NCBI GenBank assembly: GCA_012656075.1
Contig: JAAKBF010000047.1
Coordinates: forward strand, 124,001 to 188,000
Reading direction: 5' to 3'
Length of the DNA: 64,000 bases
From: Phytophthora hibernalis
Taxonomy: Eukaryota > Oomycota > Peronosporomycetes > Peronosporales > Peronosporaceae
The position numbers were made by a program, and so were the translations under genes. This document shows, piece by piece, positions 21,890-33,826 of the stretch (position 1 is the first letter of the stretch; each line of letters opens with the position of its first letter). The notes under the pieces were generated by a model, which saw only the letters and a program-made list of their open reading frames with translations, did no database searches and was not told where the DNA came from.

Positions 21890-23825
21890 CTAATTATGAC
21901 TAATATGATCTTGTCTGCGTAACCATTTAGAGAATGCGTCGATACTCTTACGGCCCCGCTCACAATCAGCTTTTTCAATGGCAGATTCGACTGACATGCT
22001 GCCTTGCACTAGCTGCCGTACGTACTTGATGACGTATACACGTCTAGAAAAACTTTGACTCTCGCTGACGAACGCCATTTCGTGCCGTATGTTCGCTCTA
22101 ATGTTTCAATAGAAGGCTGGTTAGCCAATCCCTCGTGCCATTCAGTCCAAAGCTGGCTTATGGTAGATACGCCACGGCTCATGCAATATTGAGGAGTGCT
22201 ATCGATAGTCGGGGACGCTTGTTGCTGGGTAATTCCTGGCGAATTGGTGTTGTCCGGAACCATGGTTTTATTGACGCTTTCGATGTTGGTATTTTGAACA
22301 GGAAGCAATCGGAAGGCGATTTCGCCGTGAAGAAATGAGGTGAGCTGTCCTTGCATCTCCTGTACTATTTTTACCAGCTCCTTGTGTCTTGACTCTACTT
22401 TGTTCATGACTGCCGCGTGTTGGGTACTTATTTGGTCAGACAAGAGAGGCATAGCTACTTGAAGTTGCGCTTCTACGGGATGCTGAGCTGCTTGCATGGC
22501 CTCGAACATGTGGGTGCGATATTGCTGAAAGCGCTCACCGAAGATTTGGTGTTGCTGTATTCTAGCAGGAAGGTGTTCGAACAACATAACTGCGTCTTCG
22601 AGCAGCACCACACGTAAATACTCCAGTAATTCGATGAACCCACGTGCAGCCAAATTCCGTTCCCATTCCCCGGATAAAATATTTCTTTAAATTTCTGTAG
22701 ACCTGGAAAAATATCAAGCAAAAGCTCGCCAGGGAGGATCAACAGAGGCACGGTCCAAATAATACAGACGGGCTTTTGGTGGGTGCCCCGATAGTGCACG
22801 GATAGCTTCTCGAGCCAATGGTGCTGAGTAGACAGCCTCCACTGTATCCATCCCCCACCTTCCGTGCCTTCGTGTTTGACTGATGTCAACATCTGCATTT
22901 TCGAGCTGTCTTACACCCTGCTGTCTATTGATGTGCGTTTTCTTGTTGAACGTCAAACCAAGGTGTGCGAAAACAGCTTCGTAGCTTTTCTTGTGCGTTT
23001 CATAGGATATTGACTTAGTCGGATTCTTACCACGTAAAAATTTGATGTCGTACCAATTTTTTGACTGACAAAATGACGGCAGAGGCTCTAAGTCCACATG
23101 AAAGCGCTCGAACAAATAAAAAGCAACTGCTCCAATCGGACACAAGTGTACATTTTTGTTTCGCATGAATCCGACATGCTGAAGTTTCCCATACATGTTC
23201 GTTTTACCGTGTTGGATTAGTAAAACAAGTGCCGTACACGCTTCATTATTAAGCGGCTGCGAAAACATGTCTGCCAGTTCCAAGTCACGTACGTTTTCAC
23301 CACGAAGTAGGCCATAGTGTGAAACCAAAAACGCTGCACGCCCTCGAAGATCGTCAAGTTGGAAAAATGAATCACAAATGTGTCGGAACAGCAATTCAGA
23401 ATGATAGCCGTCAAGAAGCGAGCCAACCCCTCGGTCTTGGTAGTTTTTCTTCTTAGTTTCAGTAGTCTGCGCTTGTACATTTTTGATCAATTGCTTCACC
23501 TGAGTGGACCGTGGGTGTGGGTTGGAGTTGACTTTTAGTGTCACCTGCTGGTTATACAAATCTACCACGGCATTAGCGTAGCCACACACAGTCGAACTTC
23601 CTACAATCGTGCCCTTCTTCTTTTTTGACTCTCTCCCCACCACTTGATCAGACAGGAAGAGGTGCAACTTGCCCTTGGTGACAGTCGCACCGTCGCAGAA
23701 TTGCTTCAAATTGCACCACTCGACAAATTCTTTTTGATAGCCATCGTACTTCCTTTTTTAGTGTTCGTTGGAAGCGCTTCCAACGTAGACAAGAGCGTCG
23801 CGCGTTCACTCTCTTCCATTTGCAT
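21890..23825 (-). mobile_element. Crypton-type element: tyrosine recombinase plus GCR1-like domain, damaged
   Basis: Read leftwards from 23825. An N-terminal block YDGYQKEFVEWCNLKQF is followed by a tyrosine recombinase domain with the expected catalytic residues: Arg in YGLLRGENVRDLEL, a Lys in QHGKTNMYG, H-x-x-R in THINRQQGVRQLE, then RRHGRWGMD and the Tyr in VEAVYSAPL. Downstream (22653-21890) a coiled segment leads to ISQLWTEWHEGLANQPSIE and TYGTKWRS, matching the GCR1_C DNA-binding domain known from Cryptons. Breaks: one A missing in the T6 run (plus strand) at 23754-23759, two shifts near 22730-22660, one near 22072. Cryptons move by recombination without a DDE transposase. This copy is probably inactive, though some breaks may be sequence errors. 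Confidence 0.85.
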
Positions 23826-23829
23826 TTGG

Positions 23830-24150
23830 ATGGCGCTGTCATCGACCGGAGGGTGCGGAAATGCCGCAGATGCTGCTGCGTTCGGTCGGATCGAGATACC
23901 ATGCTTTTTTCATCGTGACGGTGGCTGTTCACTTTGTGGAATCTGACGATAGCGATAACATGAAAATAGATATTTCGTTTAGGTCTCAAACACGATATTG
24001 ACTCGGGTCCGGACCCATATTATTTTCAGTCTGATACTCATTAAGTATTACAGCAAGCCGCAGCGCACGGTACGCTCCGCTATTGCTGCTCTCAATATCT
24101 CCGTCACTAAATAAGACGTTGGCAGCGCTTTCTGCTTGCATACAGAGGCG
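23830..24150. other. Intergenic region, nothing recognised
   Basis: About 320 bases upstream of the Crypton gene and before the PDZ-like segment. No gene, repeat or RNA is visible. Confidence 0.4.
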
Positions 24151-24262
24151 AAACGTCACTCGGATTTCAAGTCCAGTCGATCAAGAGCGGCAAGTTCGTC
24201 ATCTCCTCGGTCGAGAAGAACTCCGCGGCGAGTCGTGCTGGATTGAAAGTTGGTAGGTGGAT
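24141..24262 (+). other. PDZ-like coding fragment
   Basis: The frame reads ETSLGFQVQSIKSGKFVISS then VEKNSAASRAGLKVG. The spacing of LGF, V.SVE..S.A..AGLKVG is that of a PDZ domain's ligand-binding loop through the second strand/helix. No start codon or joined exons can be assigned. It may be an exon of the downstream coiled-coil gene or a remnant. Weak. Confidence 0.35.
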
Positions 24263-24671
24263 GCAACTGAGTGGTTTGCTACATGTAGCAGTTGAGCTCA
24301 CACTTATGTGTGCCAATTGGAAGGGGACAAGTGTGAAAGCTACTACGCTGACCGAACGGACGCAGACGACGATGATATTCAATGGGGAAGGGACACTGTC
24401 AAGCAACTGGAGAAAATTGTACTGCCGAAAATTGTAGGGAAGGACTTCCTACGACGTCGATGTGGTGTCATCGTTGTTGGTCACACCAAGGCGAACGGGC
24501 ATCGAACCGACTTTTGCAACAACAACAAGGTTCACAATTGTATTGTGGTTGGGGTGGCGTTCCATCCTTTTCAGATCTAAGGAGCCGTTTATTACTTACA
24601 TGCAGCGGGGTCATCGCTTTGAGAAGAAACTGCAGAACTTCGAAAGCCGCAACCTAAAACGTCTCTCGGAT

Positions 24672-26138
24672 ATGAGCAATGCACCAAAAAGCAAGAAAGC
24701 AAAACTGGACGTGGGCCCTGACGAAGAGGAGCCTGAAGAAGAAACAGAGGAAGAGCTGGAGACGGAGCAAAGTTTTGAGGAGCTGTCTGATCGCATGAAC
24801 CAGTACCTGGTTCCTACAGATCCTGCTGCAGCCTCGGTCATTCTAGACACGCTCGATTTTGACCCGCTAGCAAGGATGAACCTTAAGGCTCTCGCGAAAA
24901 CACTGTGTGATGAATTGTGCCATTTAGCTGATGATGATGGCCAAGATCGCAATGGTGAAGACACAGATATGGTACGGTGGCCGCTCTTGGCGATATTTAA
25001 ACTGCGATCTAACAGTTTTTGTGTGAACATGATAAACCAACGAGGTGGCGAACCTGGAACAGCTTTACAAAAGAGTCGAGGATACGGCTGCGCTGTGTGA
25101 AAAGACTGCTGAAGGACTGAATCCAGAGCAGATGACAGCTGAACACTTGCTCGGATCTGATCTATAGATGCAACGAAGCAATCACGGCCACTACTGCCTT
25201 GTTGCTGAAGGCCCCCGTGAGTGAAGCTGAACAAGGACGTAAACAAAAAGAGATCCAAGATCGTCAACACGACCAATCGAGGCAACTGACGGAGATTCTT
25301 GCGCAATGCGGCACGAACGTTGACAGATGCGGCGCTGCTGCAATGCGAGCCACGACAGACACACAAGAGACGATGGTAAATGTTCGAGAGAAAACGGAAG
25401 CTTTTCTGAAGATGGCATCGCGCGAGAGCCAAGATGCCGTGAACGGTGCCAGTGATCTCTTACGGTCGTCCAAAAAGTTGAGTGGGTATGCAAAAGAGAG
25501 CTATGCAAAGCCGAGCATGAGTACGAGCTGGCAAAGAAGCTATCGACGCTGTTCCATCAAGCGCTGACGGTGCAGTCGGACTTGCAGAAGGTATGAATAG
25601 CAGTTTTGATTTCGTACTAACCTAGCAAATTCGTGTGCTAATTGTTGCTGGGGTAGATGGTTGCTGCTGGGCAGTACAAACAGCGCGCAGAGGAAGCCTT
25701 GGCTGGATACGTTGTTGTGTTAGCCAACACTCTTCGGCGTTTCTTTCAAGCATCATCTTTACAGCAGAAACAAGACGAGAAGGAGTTATTGGAGAAACGC
25801 GATGACCTCGTGCAGCTTGTCCGAAAGTATGGTTTAACCAGGGCCACAAGACAAAATTTTCTGGAAAGTGAGATCCGCGATATCAAGAAGGAATAAACGG
25901 TCTGCAGAAGCAGCGTATTCAGGCGATGTGGGCTCAACAGAAGATGTGGGATACTCGCAGTCTGAATGTGCTAACTCTACTCGTGAAATCATTGTTGGAG
26001 AACTGTTACCGGGGTCTCCTAGACATGGGGATGAAGACAGGGAATGATCACCCCGAATGGGAGAAGATTCACAAGTCTCTGGAGGAGGTCGGCGCAGAAG
26101 TTTGCGCTAGCTGCATCTCGTTTCAACGTCTGCTGTAA
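24672..26138 (+). CDS. Unknown nuclear-type coiled-coil protein
   Basis: I do not recognise this gene. The start proposed (MSNAPKSKKAKLDVGPDE) gives a basic nuclear-signal-like stretch followed by an acidic region (EEPEEETEEELETEQ). An intron (about 24970-25039) follows, then long charged helices: EAEQGRKQKEIQDRQHDQSR, ETMVNVREKTEAFLKMASRE, HEYELAKKLSTLFHQALTVQ, another short intron (about 25592-25657), and QKQDEKELLEKRDDLVQLVR. The end reads WEKIHKSLEEVGAEVCASC. One base appears missing at about 25512 and at 25891-25892, and the frame is unclear near 25165. The open frame extends upstream of 24672, so the true start may be earlier. Composition suggests a structural or chromatin-associated coiled-coil protein; that is inference only. 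Confidence 0.55.
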
Positions 26139-26657
26139 TTGTGTGCAGGTTGTCTTTCAGGACGGAGGGGATGACACCGAGGAAGAGCCGATCGTGTAGC
26201 TCCAAGCTGTCGTAGCTAAATGGCCACTTCGCACGCGAAGTCTGTTTGTATGAAGTTGAAGTGCTTTGCGTTGTTCATCAGCTGCACCTGGATTTGCATG
26301 TCAACGTTGAATACATGTAGTAACAGATACATCCAGGTATCTGTAGCGTCCAACTCGAACGCACAGTCATAGAAGCACCTGCTAGACAATCCCATTCAAC
26401 GTGTTCTCTGATCGCAGTACACGGCCCTTCAATGCCATCACCACAAAACCACCACAAACGAAAAGAGGAAGAAACTACACGAGTTAGTCCGCAAATCCAG
26501 CAGGGCGCCAAACGGTGCATTATCGCTTATTGCCTGCTGCTGGAGCCGCTTCCTCGCTTTCTCACAGTTGGCTCCTGTCCTCGTCGTAAAGCTCCGCCTC
26601 AACCATCCGACCAAATCGTCCGTCGAGTCGTCACTCCTGCAGTCGGTGGCTGACCGC
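26139..26657. other. Intergenic region
   Basis: Between the coiled-coil gene and the RPL32 stop. No supportable gene or RNA. Confidence 0.45.
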
Positions 26658-27079
26658 TTACTCGTTCTCCTCAGCGCGCACACGGGCGTTGGGGTTCGTC
26701 ACGCGCACGTTCAGCTGCTCGGCGCGCTCGATGATCTCGCGACGCTTGCGGCCCGACACGTTGTGCGCGATCTCGGCGCAGTACTTGCGGTTGTGCATGA
26801 GCAGCACCTCGAGCTCGGCCACGTTGTTCACCACGAACTTGAGGAAGCCGTTGGGCAGCAGGTGGCGCGTCTTCTTGTTGGAGCCGTAGCCGACGTTCGG
26901 CATCTTGATGGCGCCCTTGAATTTCCGGCGCACACGGCCGTCAATACCCTTGGGACGACGCCATGACTCCGGACACGCTTGAAGCGGTTGGACTGGTGAC
27001 GTTTGAACTTGGTCGTCTTCTTCTTGACGATCTTGGGGCGGATGACGGAGTAACCTGCACCATCTACAGCAGTAACCAT
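26658..27079 (-). CDS. RPL32: 60S ribosomal protein L32 (eL32)
   Basis: The N-terminal part IRPKIVKKKTTKFKRHQSNRF and the C-terminal part MPNVGYGSNKKTRHLLPNG, ELEVLLMHNRKYCAEIAHNV and VTNPNARVRAEENE are near-identical to eL32, a protein of the large cytosolic ribosomal subunit. Between them the frame changes at 26969-26972 (CCGG on the plus strand). Adding one base gives the expected SWRRPKGIDGRVRRKFKG with no other change. A broken essential ribosomal gene with otherwise perfect sequence is strong evidence for a missing base in the assembly. The first ten residues (MVTAVDGAG..) are not conserved, so the start or a 5' intron is uncertain. Confidence 0.93.
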
Positions 27080-27510
27080 CACTGCGTTAGCACTGTGTAT
27101 CTATTGCCTGTTCGTCTGTGGGGTACGTCGCCATTGAGGGGTACACTCGTCCCTTACCTTTGAATTGAGGAAGCCTTTGTGATTTCAGCACTAATCGCCC
27201 GGCAGTGGATGTCGGAACCCGCAGGCGAGCACGCTCTGGCCATTCAATCGCGCGGCTGCCTTTCAGCCACTCAAACGCCAGGAAAATCAAATAGATGATT
27301 TGCATTCGTCGATATTCGACGTGGAAATCGAGGTATACGATTGGCTGGATTGTTCATATTGGCCAATCGCAGCGCTGTACAGACTGCAACTATGAAGACG
27401 CAGCACATGCGCGAGTTGCCGCGCAATGGCGTCGGTGCGTGGGTCTTCCAGGCCGAATTCTTCGTTATTGTCGCTGCTCTGACCTTTGTGTGTATTGTGT
27501 GGATGTTTCT

Positions 27511-28806
27511 ATGCTTGTTGCAGCTACTGAAATCGAGCAGAAACTGCGGGTGATGACGTACAACGTACTGGCACAGTGCTACGTGCGTTCAACCTTCTTC
27601 CCGTACTGCGAGTCCAGCGAGCTGCGATGGAAGAACCGGTCCAAGAAGTTGGTGAGCAGCTACTGATATACTACGGTTTGGCTGAGAGGTGCTGGGTGCT
27701 GACGGATCTGAGCAGGAAGCTGTCTTCGCCTCCAGTTTGCCTGTCTCGCCAGACGTCATTTGTCTGCAGGTACGCGGTGAAAATGGAGATGTTTTTGAGA
27801 CTATTGAGTTGTGGCTTTTATCATGGTAGTTGCTGTGTATTTGAGCAGGAAGTGGACAACTACAGTAAGTTTTGGGCTAGTATGATGAAGTCGCACGGAT
27901 ACGACGGGTACAGCAGCTTTGGACAATTTTTGCTTGCGATGGGAATACCATGACTCACATTCTGTTGCGATACTTCCATTGAATGCAGCTTTTTCGTCAA
28001 GAAAACTGGCGTGAAGCAAGACGGCGTAGGTGTGTTTTGGAAGGCCACGAAACTGAAGGTGAAAGAGTCCCAGAAAGTTAGTCTAGACTTGCCCCATGGC
28101 GATGAGTATGGTAAGGTGGATCTAGCGCTCCGTTGTAACAAGTCGGGGAGCTAACATGCTGTTTGTACTGCACACAGATGTCGACCACGAATTGCTGTCA
28201 AGAGCCCAGAGGGAAGCGTTGGTGCGATTGTCCACTTTGAGCACCTCGAAACGTCCCTGGAGTTTGTGGTTGCAACGACGCACTTGTTCTGGGACCCGAT
28301 GCAAGAAGACGTGAAGCTGCTGCAATCGCGTCGGATGCTTCGCGCGATCGAGGCGTTTACGAACACACTGGGTCCATCTACTCCGACAATCTTTGCCGGT
28401 GACTTCAATTCCCTGCCGGACAGTAAAGTGTACAACTGCATCACGAACAAGAACGACTTCCGCAGCGCGTACTCACAGTACGACCCTGAGGACGGCGAGC
28501 CCAAGTTCACCAACGTCAACGGGGATGCCGACACGGATGACGGCAAAAAGGTGCCACGCTTCGTTGGCACACTGGACTACATCTTCTACCGCTCGCCCAG
28601 GTATGTTCATCTTCCATCTTGCTTATCATGATTCACCACCATTTCTAACGCAATGTTTCTCCAGGATGCGACCAGCAGCACTCATGGAGATCATGTCGCT
28701 TGAAGACGCCAGCAAGAAGGTCGCATTGCCCAGCGCCATGTCTCCCTCAGACCACCTCCTCTACTATGCGAGTTCCACATCGCCAACTAAAAACTGCAAC
28801 TACTAA
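27511..28806 (+). CDS. Nocturnin/CCR4-type exonuclease-endonuclease-phosphatase protein
   Basis: The first recognised exon reads LRVMTYNVLAQCYVRSTFFP, ending at 27651. Exons 27716-27769 (..SPDVICLQ) and 27849-27907 (EVDNYSKFW..) carry the catalytic ICLQE motif, and 27989 on has FFVKKTGVKQDGVGVFWKA. Later come THLFWDPMQEDVKLLQ, FAGDFNSLPDS, GTLDYIF and AMSPSDHLL, the Asp/Asn/His metal-binding set of the EEP family. Such enzymes remove poly(A) or dephosphorylate NADP(H), depending on the subgroup; I cannot tell which. The junction near 28100-28190 is unclear (no good donor, or a lost base). The start may lie in an upstream exon around 27390-27440. The last exon starts after an intron at about 28602-28664. 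Confidence 0.82.
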
Positions 28807-28909
28807 ATGTAGCCATTTCTTCAATTTTACTTTTACCCAATGAAGAACCTTCTCTCGCAATAGAAATGAATTTCTAAATCCTCATCATAACGGTTTTATC
28901 ACGCTCGAC

Positions 28910-31658
28910 ATGGGCACGTCAAGTTCTTCTCCTGCGGCCACGGGCTCCGCTGCTGTGGAGCAGATCTTCGCCTCTGCACAGGAAAAGGCCGCGTTCGAGA
29001 AGATCGTCGGAGAGACGTCTGTGCCTAGAGGAGACGCAGCGTACCACACTGTACTAGCATCTCCCAAGCCGCTTCCTCAGTTGTCACAGTCGCAGGTAGA
29101 ACTGCTAACCCGCGAGTATGGGGAGACACTGGGTGAGTGCAATACATTGCTGCAATGATATTGCAATATTGCAGTACTAACTGTGAAGTTTTATGCTTTG
29201 GCAGCCCAGAACAGCCTCCGCTCAGGAAACTTTCGTGTCTTGCTACGTTACGTGATCCACGCGCTGCCGTTCAGCTGCAGAGTGGCCAAGATGACGGAGA
29301 GTGAGCTGGCGGCGTTTGCACCGGGTGCAGTGGGTCCAGATCCAGTGGATGGCAAGCCGCAGACAGTGGACTCGCACCTGCTGCGAGCTGTGAACACGCT
29401 GTTCTTGGTTCGACAGTTTACGATGCGGTTTGTGGAAAGGACGGACGAATGTTCATTGCTGGCTCACTTTAACCATCAACCGAGGACAGAGTTTGCTGGT
29501 GTTCAACACGCTTCTGTTGCCACGACAAGACGTACGTGTACAGTTTGGCATGTTGAGTTGGTGCAGGTTCTAATTTTGGATTTATGTTGTTGGCTCGAGT
29601 AGATAGCTTGTCGATTCAGATGGAAGACGAGCATGCTAGCAAGGTCAGCAATGATACGCTCGCACCCGACGATTCTTCAGATGACCTGGCCGTTCGCTTT
29701 CTGGATTCACTGCTCACCGCTCTGATCGAATTTCCACCAAAGTACTTGTTGCATTCGTGAGCGGTATATTTTCATCGGTGGTGGCCTAACTCTCGTGTAT
29801 GTCCATGTCTGTATTTCGTGCTGCAGTGACAAGACGTATGATCTGCACGTTGAAGTGGTGAACACGCTTTTAGTGCTCCTGTCACCTGTGGCGTATCCGC
29901 GAGATCATTCCAAGCAAGCGGGTGACCTCCGAACGCATAACCCATTCCTTTACCTGTTGATGGCAGACGCATCGCCCGATGGCAAGAAGTCGTATTGGGC
30001 TTCAGGTATAGTGCGTCGCTTGCTGCAGAATAGCATCGAGCAGATCCAAGCTACTGGAGCCAGCTCCATCTCGAATACTGCGGTGGTTTCATTGCGAAAA
30101 GCTCGCGACATGTCCCTCATTACGTTGTCGGGGATCTCCGACCAAGCGTACGAGCAAGAGCAATTCTCTTATTTTACACTCGAAGGTGTCGGCTCGATTG
30201 CAGGTGAGTTCGGCAGCAATGACATCGTCCGGTTTGGCCTTCTTCTGACTCAGTTGTTCGTGTAATGTAGCATCGATTTTTCGATTCCCATGGAGCTTCA
30301 TCCGGTATTTTACTGCTCGTGAGGGCACTGCAAGCCCACTCGCCGATCGTAGTGTGCTGCTGCTACTTGTATTGCTTCAAAGTTGCCGAGATAGTGATTC
30401 GCCAGTCGCTAGCAACCCTTTCCGAGGAGCATTGTGTGGGATCACGGATGGCGCTGACACAGACGAGCAGAGTGCGGAGAATGAAGATCCTCGTGCTCAC
30501 TTGATGCGACAGGGTGACGCAACTACCGGCTCCAGTGCCGAAACGTTGGAGCTGTTATACACGGACGTGTTCGGCGTTGTTGGCCGCCAAGCGCCATACG
30601 AGGCGAGTCATTTGATGCTGTACACGCTGCTGTACTCAAACCCAATGATCCTAGACGATGCCGTGAGCAACGCCGACATGGAACGTTTGTTGCTGCCCTT
30701 ACTGGAGACATTGTACCATGCGCGGTCTGTGGAGCCTAGCCGATTGTACATGCTCGTGATTGTACTGCTCACGTTTACGCAGGACCCGGCATTTGTTCGC
30801 GCGGCGCATACGCAGTTAGTGGTGCCTAATGTGTCATGGTACCAGGAACACTACATGCTTGACGCGTCACTAGGCAGTCTCATGATGGTCATTTTCACGC
30901 GGCTCATCTTCCGCAACATCACACACTTCCAGGACAGCTTCGTCCACCTTAACGCCTTTGCGGCTTTGTCGAATCTGGCGCGGTCAGCTGAGAATCTGCA
31001 CGTGTACGCTGCACAAGGCATTGTGGGTCTCATTGACATGCTGGCCAAGAACGAAGCGAAGCTAGTGACTCAGATGAAGCGCTTGAAGGATGTTGACAAG
31101 GAGGAAAACGAGGTGCTGGCCCAGAAACGTTCGGCTTATGTCGAATTCATTCGGTTGCTGCTGGGTGTGGTGTCATCCTGTCTGAAGGCGAAGCTGTTGC
31201 CACGCAACCCGCAACTTATTTATTCACTTCTACATCGCGCGGGTACGTTTGCAGCGTTGCAGCAGCACTCCGACTTCGCTGGACAGGTGAACAACGGCCC
31301 CGTTTGGAGCACGCTGGCACGCTTCCAGACGGTTGTGGATGCAAAGACCTCGCCGGACGACGTACTTGACGCTGATACGGTGCTGGAGATCATCCGGAAT
31401 GAGTGTGTTAGTCTTTTGGCAGCTTCCAGTGCTAGCTCGAGGACAAGAGGCGCCTCAAAATCAAAAGCAGCATTGGTAGACGATGACGACGCGAGCTATC
31501 GGTACGAAGAGGAAGCAGACCCGGAGCAGTTCTTCGTGCCGTACATTTGGAAGCTCATCCAGGAGCAGACACCCGACTTTTGCTGGAAAGTCGACAAGAT
31601 CACGCTGTTCGTGCCCAGCGGCATCACAGCGCCTACGAGTGTGACAACTAGGCAATAG
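28910..31658 (+). CDS. DYM: Dymeclin (Golgi-associated, myristoylated)
   Basis: The protein begins MGTSSSSPAA, a Gly-2 myristoylation start as in dymeclin. Exon 1 ends at 29132 and exon 2 begins at 29205 (AQNSLRSGNFRVLLRYV). Further blocks are NDKTYDLHVEVVNTLLVLLS, WASGIVRRLLQNS, RNITHFQDSFVHLNAFAALS and the end YEEEADPEQFFVPYIWKLIQ..ITLFVP, which matches the dymeclin C-terminus (PEEFF.PY.W.L). Introns are short (about 29538-29608, 29746-29826, 30203-30269). Near 29478-29482 one extra base seems present: skipping it joins LLAHFNHQ to RGQSLLVFNTLLLPRQD. Dymeclin binds the Golgi and supports secretion; the plant and animal forms are about this size. Confidence 0.9.
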
Positions 31659-31745
31659 ATGTTAAGCATACGCTCTTATTCACAGTTGTTGACGTTCCTG
31701 CAGGCATGCCGCAGGATGGGGTTGGTAGGGTATCTATAAGAGCGG

Positions 31746-32620
31746 TCACTTGCGGACGGTGACGATCTTGCGCTCGGCAAAGCTGGGCAGCACGAACGAG
31801 GCCTCGTGGATCTTGGGGTTGTAGTACCGCAGAGTCTGCTCCATCTCGGCGTCGGGCGTGCGCTTGGCTTGGCCAGCACGCCCTCGCTGTCGTCGAGCGA
31901 GCACATGATGAAGCCGATCTGACCTGACGGGTAGGTTGGGATGGTCGTGTACGAGTAGTTGACCGTGGGGAAGAGGCTCTGGCAGCGCTGCATGACGTCC
32001 ACGATGAGGTCGAGGTGCAGCCACAGACACTCGCCCTGGGTGCAGATGACGCCGTCGGGGGACAGCGAGTTCTTCATGTTCTCGTAGAACTCGGCGCGGT
32101 AGAGCACCTCGGCGGGTCCGACCGGGTCGGACGAGTCCACGATGACCACGTCGAACTTGTCGCGCGTGTTCTCGCGCAGGTACACGGCGGCGTCGGCGTG
32201 CAGCAGCGTGACGCGCGGGTCGTCGAAGGCTGTGGCCACTGTGTCCTTGAAGAACTTCTTGGACACATCGCACACCATGGCGTCGATCTCGCACATGACG
32301 ACCTCCTGCACACAGGCGTGTTTGGTCACCTCACGCAACACACCGCCGTCACCGCCTCCAACGATGAGCACGCGCTTGGGCTGCTTGTGCGCGAACATGG
32401 GCAGATGCGTGATCATCTCCTGGTACGCGAACTCGTCGCGCTCCGTTAATTGGATCACGCCGTCCAGCACCAGCACGTTGCCGTACGTGGCCGACTTGAA
32501 CACGAGCACGTCCTGGAAGTCCGACTTGCCCTGGAACAAAACCTCCTCCATCTGCAGCGAGAACTTCTGGCCGGGCCACATGGCCTCCGTCTCACTGAAC
32601 CACTGCTTCTCCGTTGACAT
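31746..32620 (-). CDS. SRM: Spermidine synthase
   Basis: Spermidine synthase transfers an aminopropyl group from decarboxylated S-adenosylmethionine to putrescine in the cytosol. Visible signatures are MWPGQKFSLQMEEVLFQGKS, YGNVLVLDGVIQLTERDEF, the cofactor-binding RVLIVGGGDGGVLREV, and the catalytic block VIVDSSDPVGPAEVLY. The C-terminus RYYNPKIHEASFVLPSFA is in another frame: at 31866-31867 (GG on the plus strand) one base seems missing, after which LAKP-KRTPDAEMEQTL continues normally. The start ATG at 32620 (MSTEKQWFSE) fits the family length. The frame is open upstream but has no ATG there and no conserved match. Divergent from the U1-C gene. Confidence 0.95.
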
Positions 32621-32873
32621 GGCTGCAAACACTTGTGGACGCTTGGTCACTGCACTCGCAATACGGCGCAGTAGAGAAATCCTGATTGTGAGGCGGAGGA
32701 CGAGCGCCACCAATTGCACCTGACTAAAAAGTGACGCGCACGGAGATGGGCAGTCGTACTTAGCTGAAACTTAGAATCTGTTGTAAAACCCACTTCCTTC
32801 ATGTTGTGTTCAGTTACGTAATATTATGTACAAGTTCAAAAGTTACACAAAGAGCCATTCGTCTGGAGCCAAC
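32621..32873. promoter_or_regulatory. Shared upstream region of spermidine synthase and U1-C
   Basis: About 250 bases separate two divergent start codons, so both promoters must lie here. No named element is recognised. Confidence 0.5.
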
Positions 32874-33517
32874 ATGCCTCGCTACTATTGCGACTATTGC
32901 GACACGTACCTCACGCATGACTCGGTGCGTTACAGCGTGAATCCCCTTCCACCACGCCTCTCATCTAACGCTCCTGCGTCTCCTCTTTCTCCTCATGCCA
33001 CTCTCACCGCAGCAAGCTGGACGGAAGCAGCACAATCGCGGCTGGAAGCACCGCGAAAACGTCAAACTTTACTACGAGCAGTTCCTGGCTGGCCAGGGCG
33101 TCGTCATGACCCGTATGAGGCACTGCAATGCTCTACAAGTGTTTGCAACTGTAATATCTAACCTTTTGGTTGTTGCTGCAGCTGGTGAGTGGCTGCGTGG
33201 ACCTACAGTGGGCGGATCTCTGCCCCACGACCCAGTGGACCCCCCAACGGAGGGATGCCAGGCATGTACCCGCCCCGTGGTGGACCCCCTCGATGCCTCC
33301 TCCAGGAGGGATGGGTATGAGGCCGCCCATGTTTAGAGGTGAGCTGCTCGAGCAAGAAGTTTGGACATTGGCTGGAGAGACCACTGACTTGTTTCGTGTA
33401 GGACCACCCCGCGGACCTCCGCCGATGGGAGTTATGGGTATGAGAGGGATGCCACCACCTGGAGGCATGGGAAGCATGGGCGGACCGCCTTCCCGATCGA
33501 TTTATGGGCCGCAGTAG
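32874..33517 (+). CDS. SNRPC: U1 snRNP protein C
   Basis: Exon 1 (32874-32924) encodes MPRYYCDYCDTYLTHDS and exon 2 (from 33013) QAGRKQHNRGWKHRENVKLY, which together give the matrin-type C2H2 zinc finger (C-x2-C ... H-x5-H) of U1-C. This protein stabilises pairing of U1 snRNA with the 5' splice site. The tail is Pro/Gly/Met-rich as expected (MPPPGGMGMRPPMF, GPPRGPPPMGVMGMRGM, ending RSIYGPQ), with an intron at about 33342-33401. The Pro-rich part changes frame near 33286-33290, where one base seems missing, and the join near 33135-33182 is uncertain. Confidence 0.88.
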
Positions 33518-33826
33518 AACTTGCGTCATTTTGAGATAAGAAACAAGAACCCAGATTGTTGCGGGACTGCGAGGACTACGGATCGCGACAATCGTCTGCA
33601 GCTACCGTGCTGATGTTCCATTGCTCGAGTTTTATCGGTTTTACGCTGGGTCACGCAAGGAGTTGAGACCGACCAATAACGCAAATATGAGCTCCAGGCA
33701 ATGAGGGGATTGAGATATATAGGTGCGTACTTCTTTTCTTGTATTGGAGTCTGAATGTATCTACTACAGAAAAAGATGAACGTCGAGGGACTACTGGCTT
33801 GTAGTGGGTGTAGCTGTAAAATTGAC
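33518..33826. other. Convergent intergenic region (U1-C / SNARE)
   Basis: The 3' ends of two converging genes lie here. No gene is visible. Confidence 0.4.

Noticed and set aside
24381..24657. Possible zinc-finger-like protein (CHRCW, RRRCG in two frames)
   Set aside because: The Cys/His spacing does not match FYVE, PHD or RING, and both frames are short; kept only as part of an unresolved region.
32015..32449. Open frame opposite spermidine synthase
   Set aside because: A long antisense frame is expected from the GC-rich codons of the real gene; it has no family signature.
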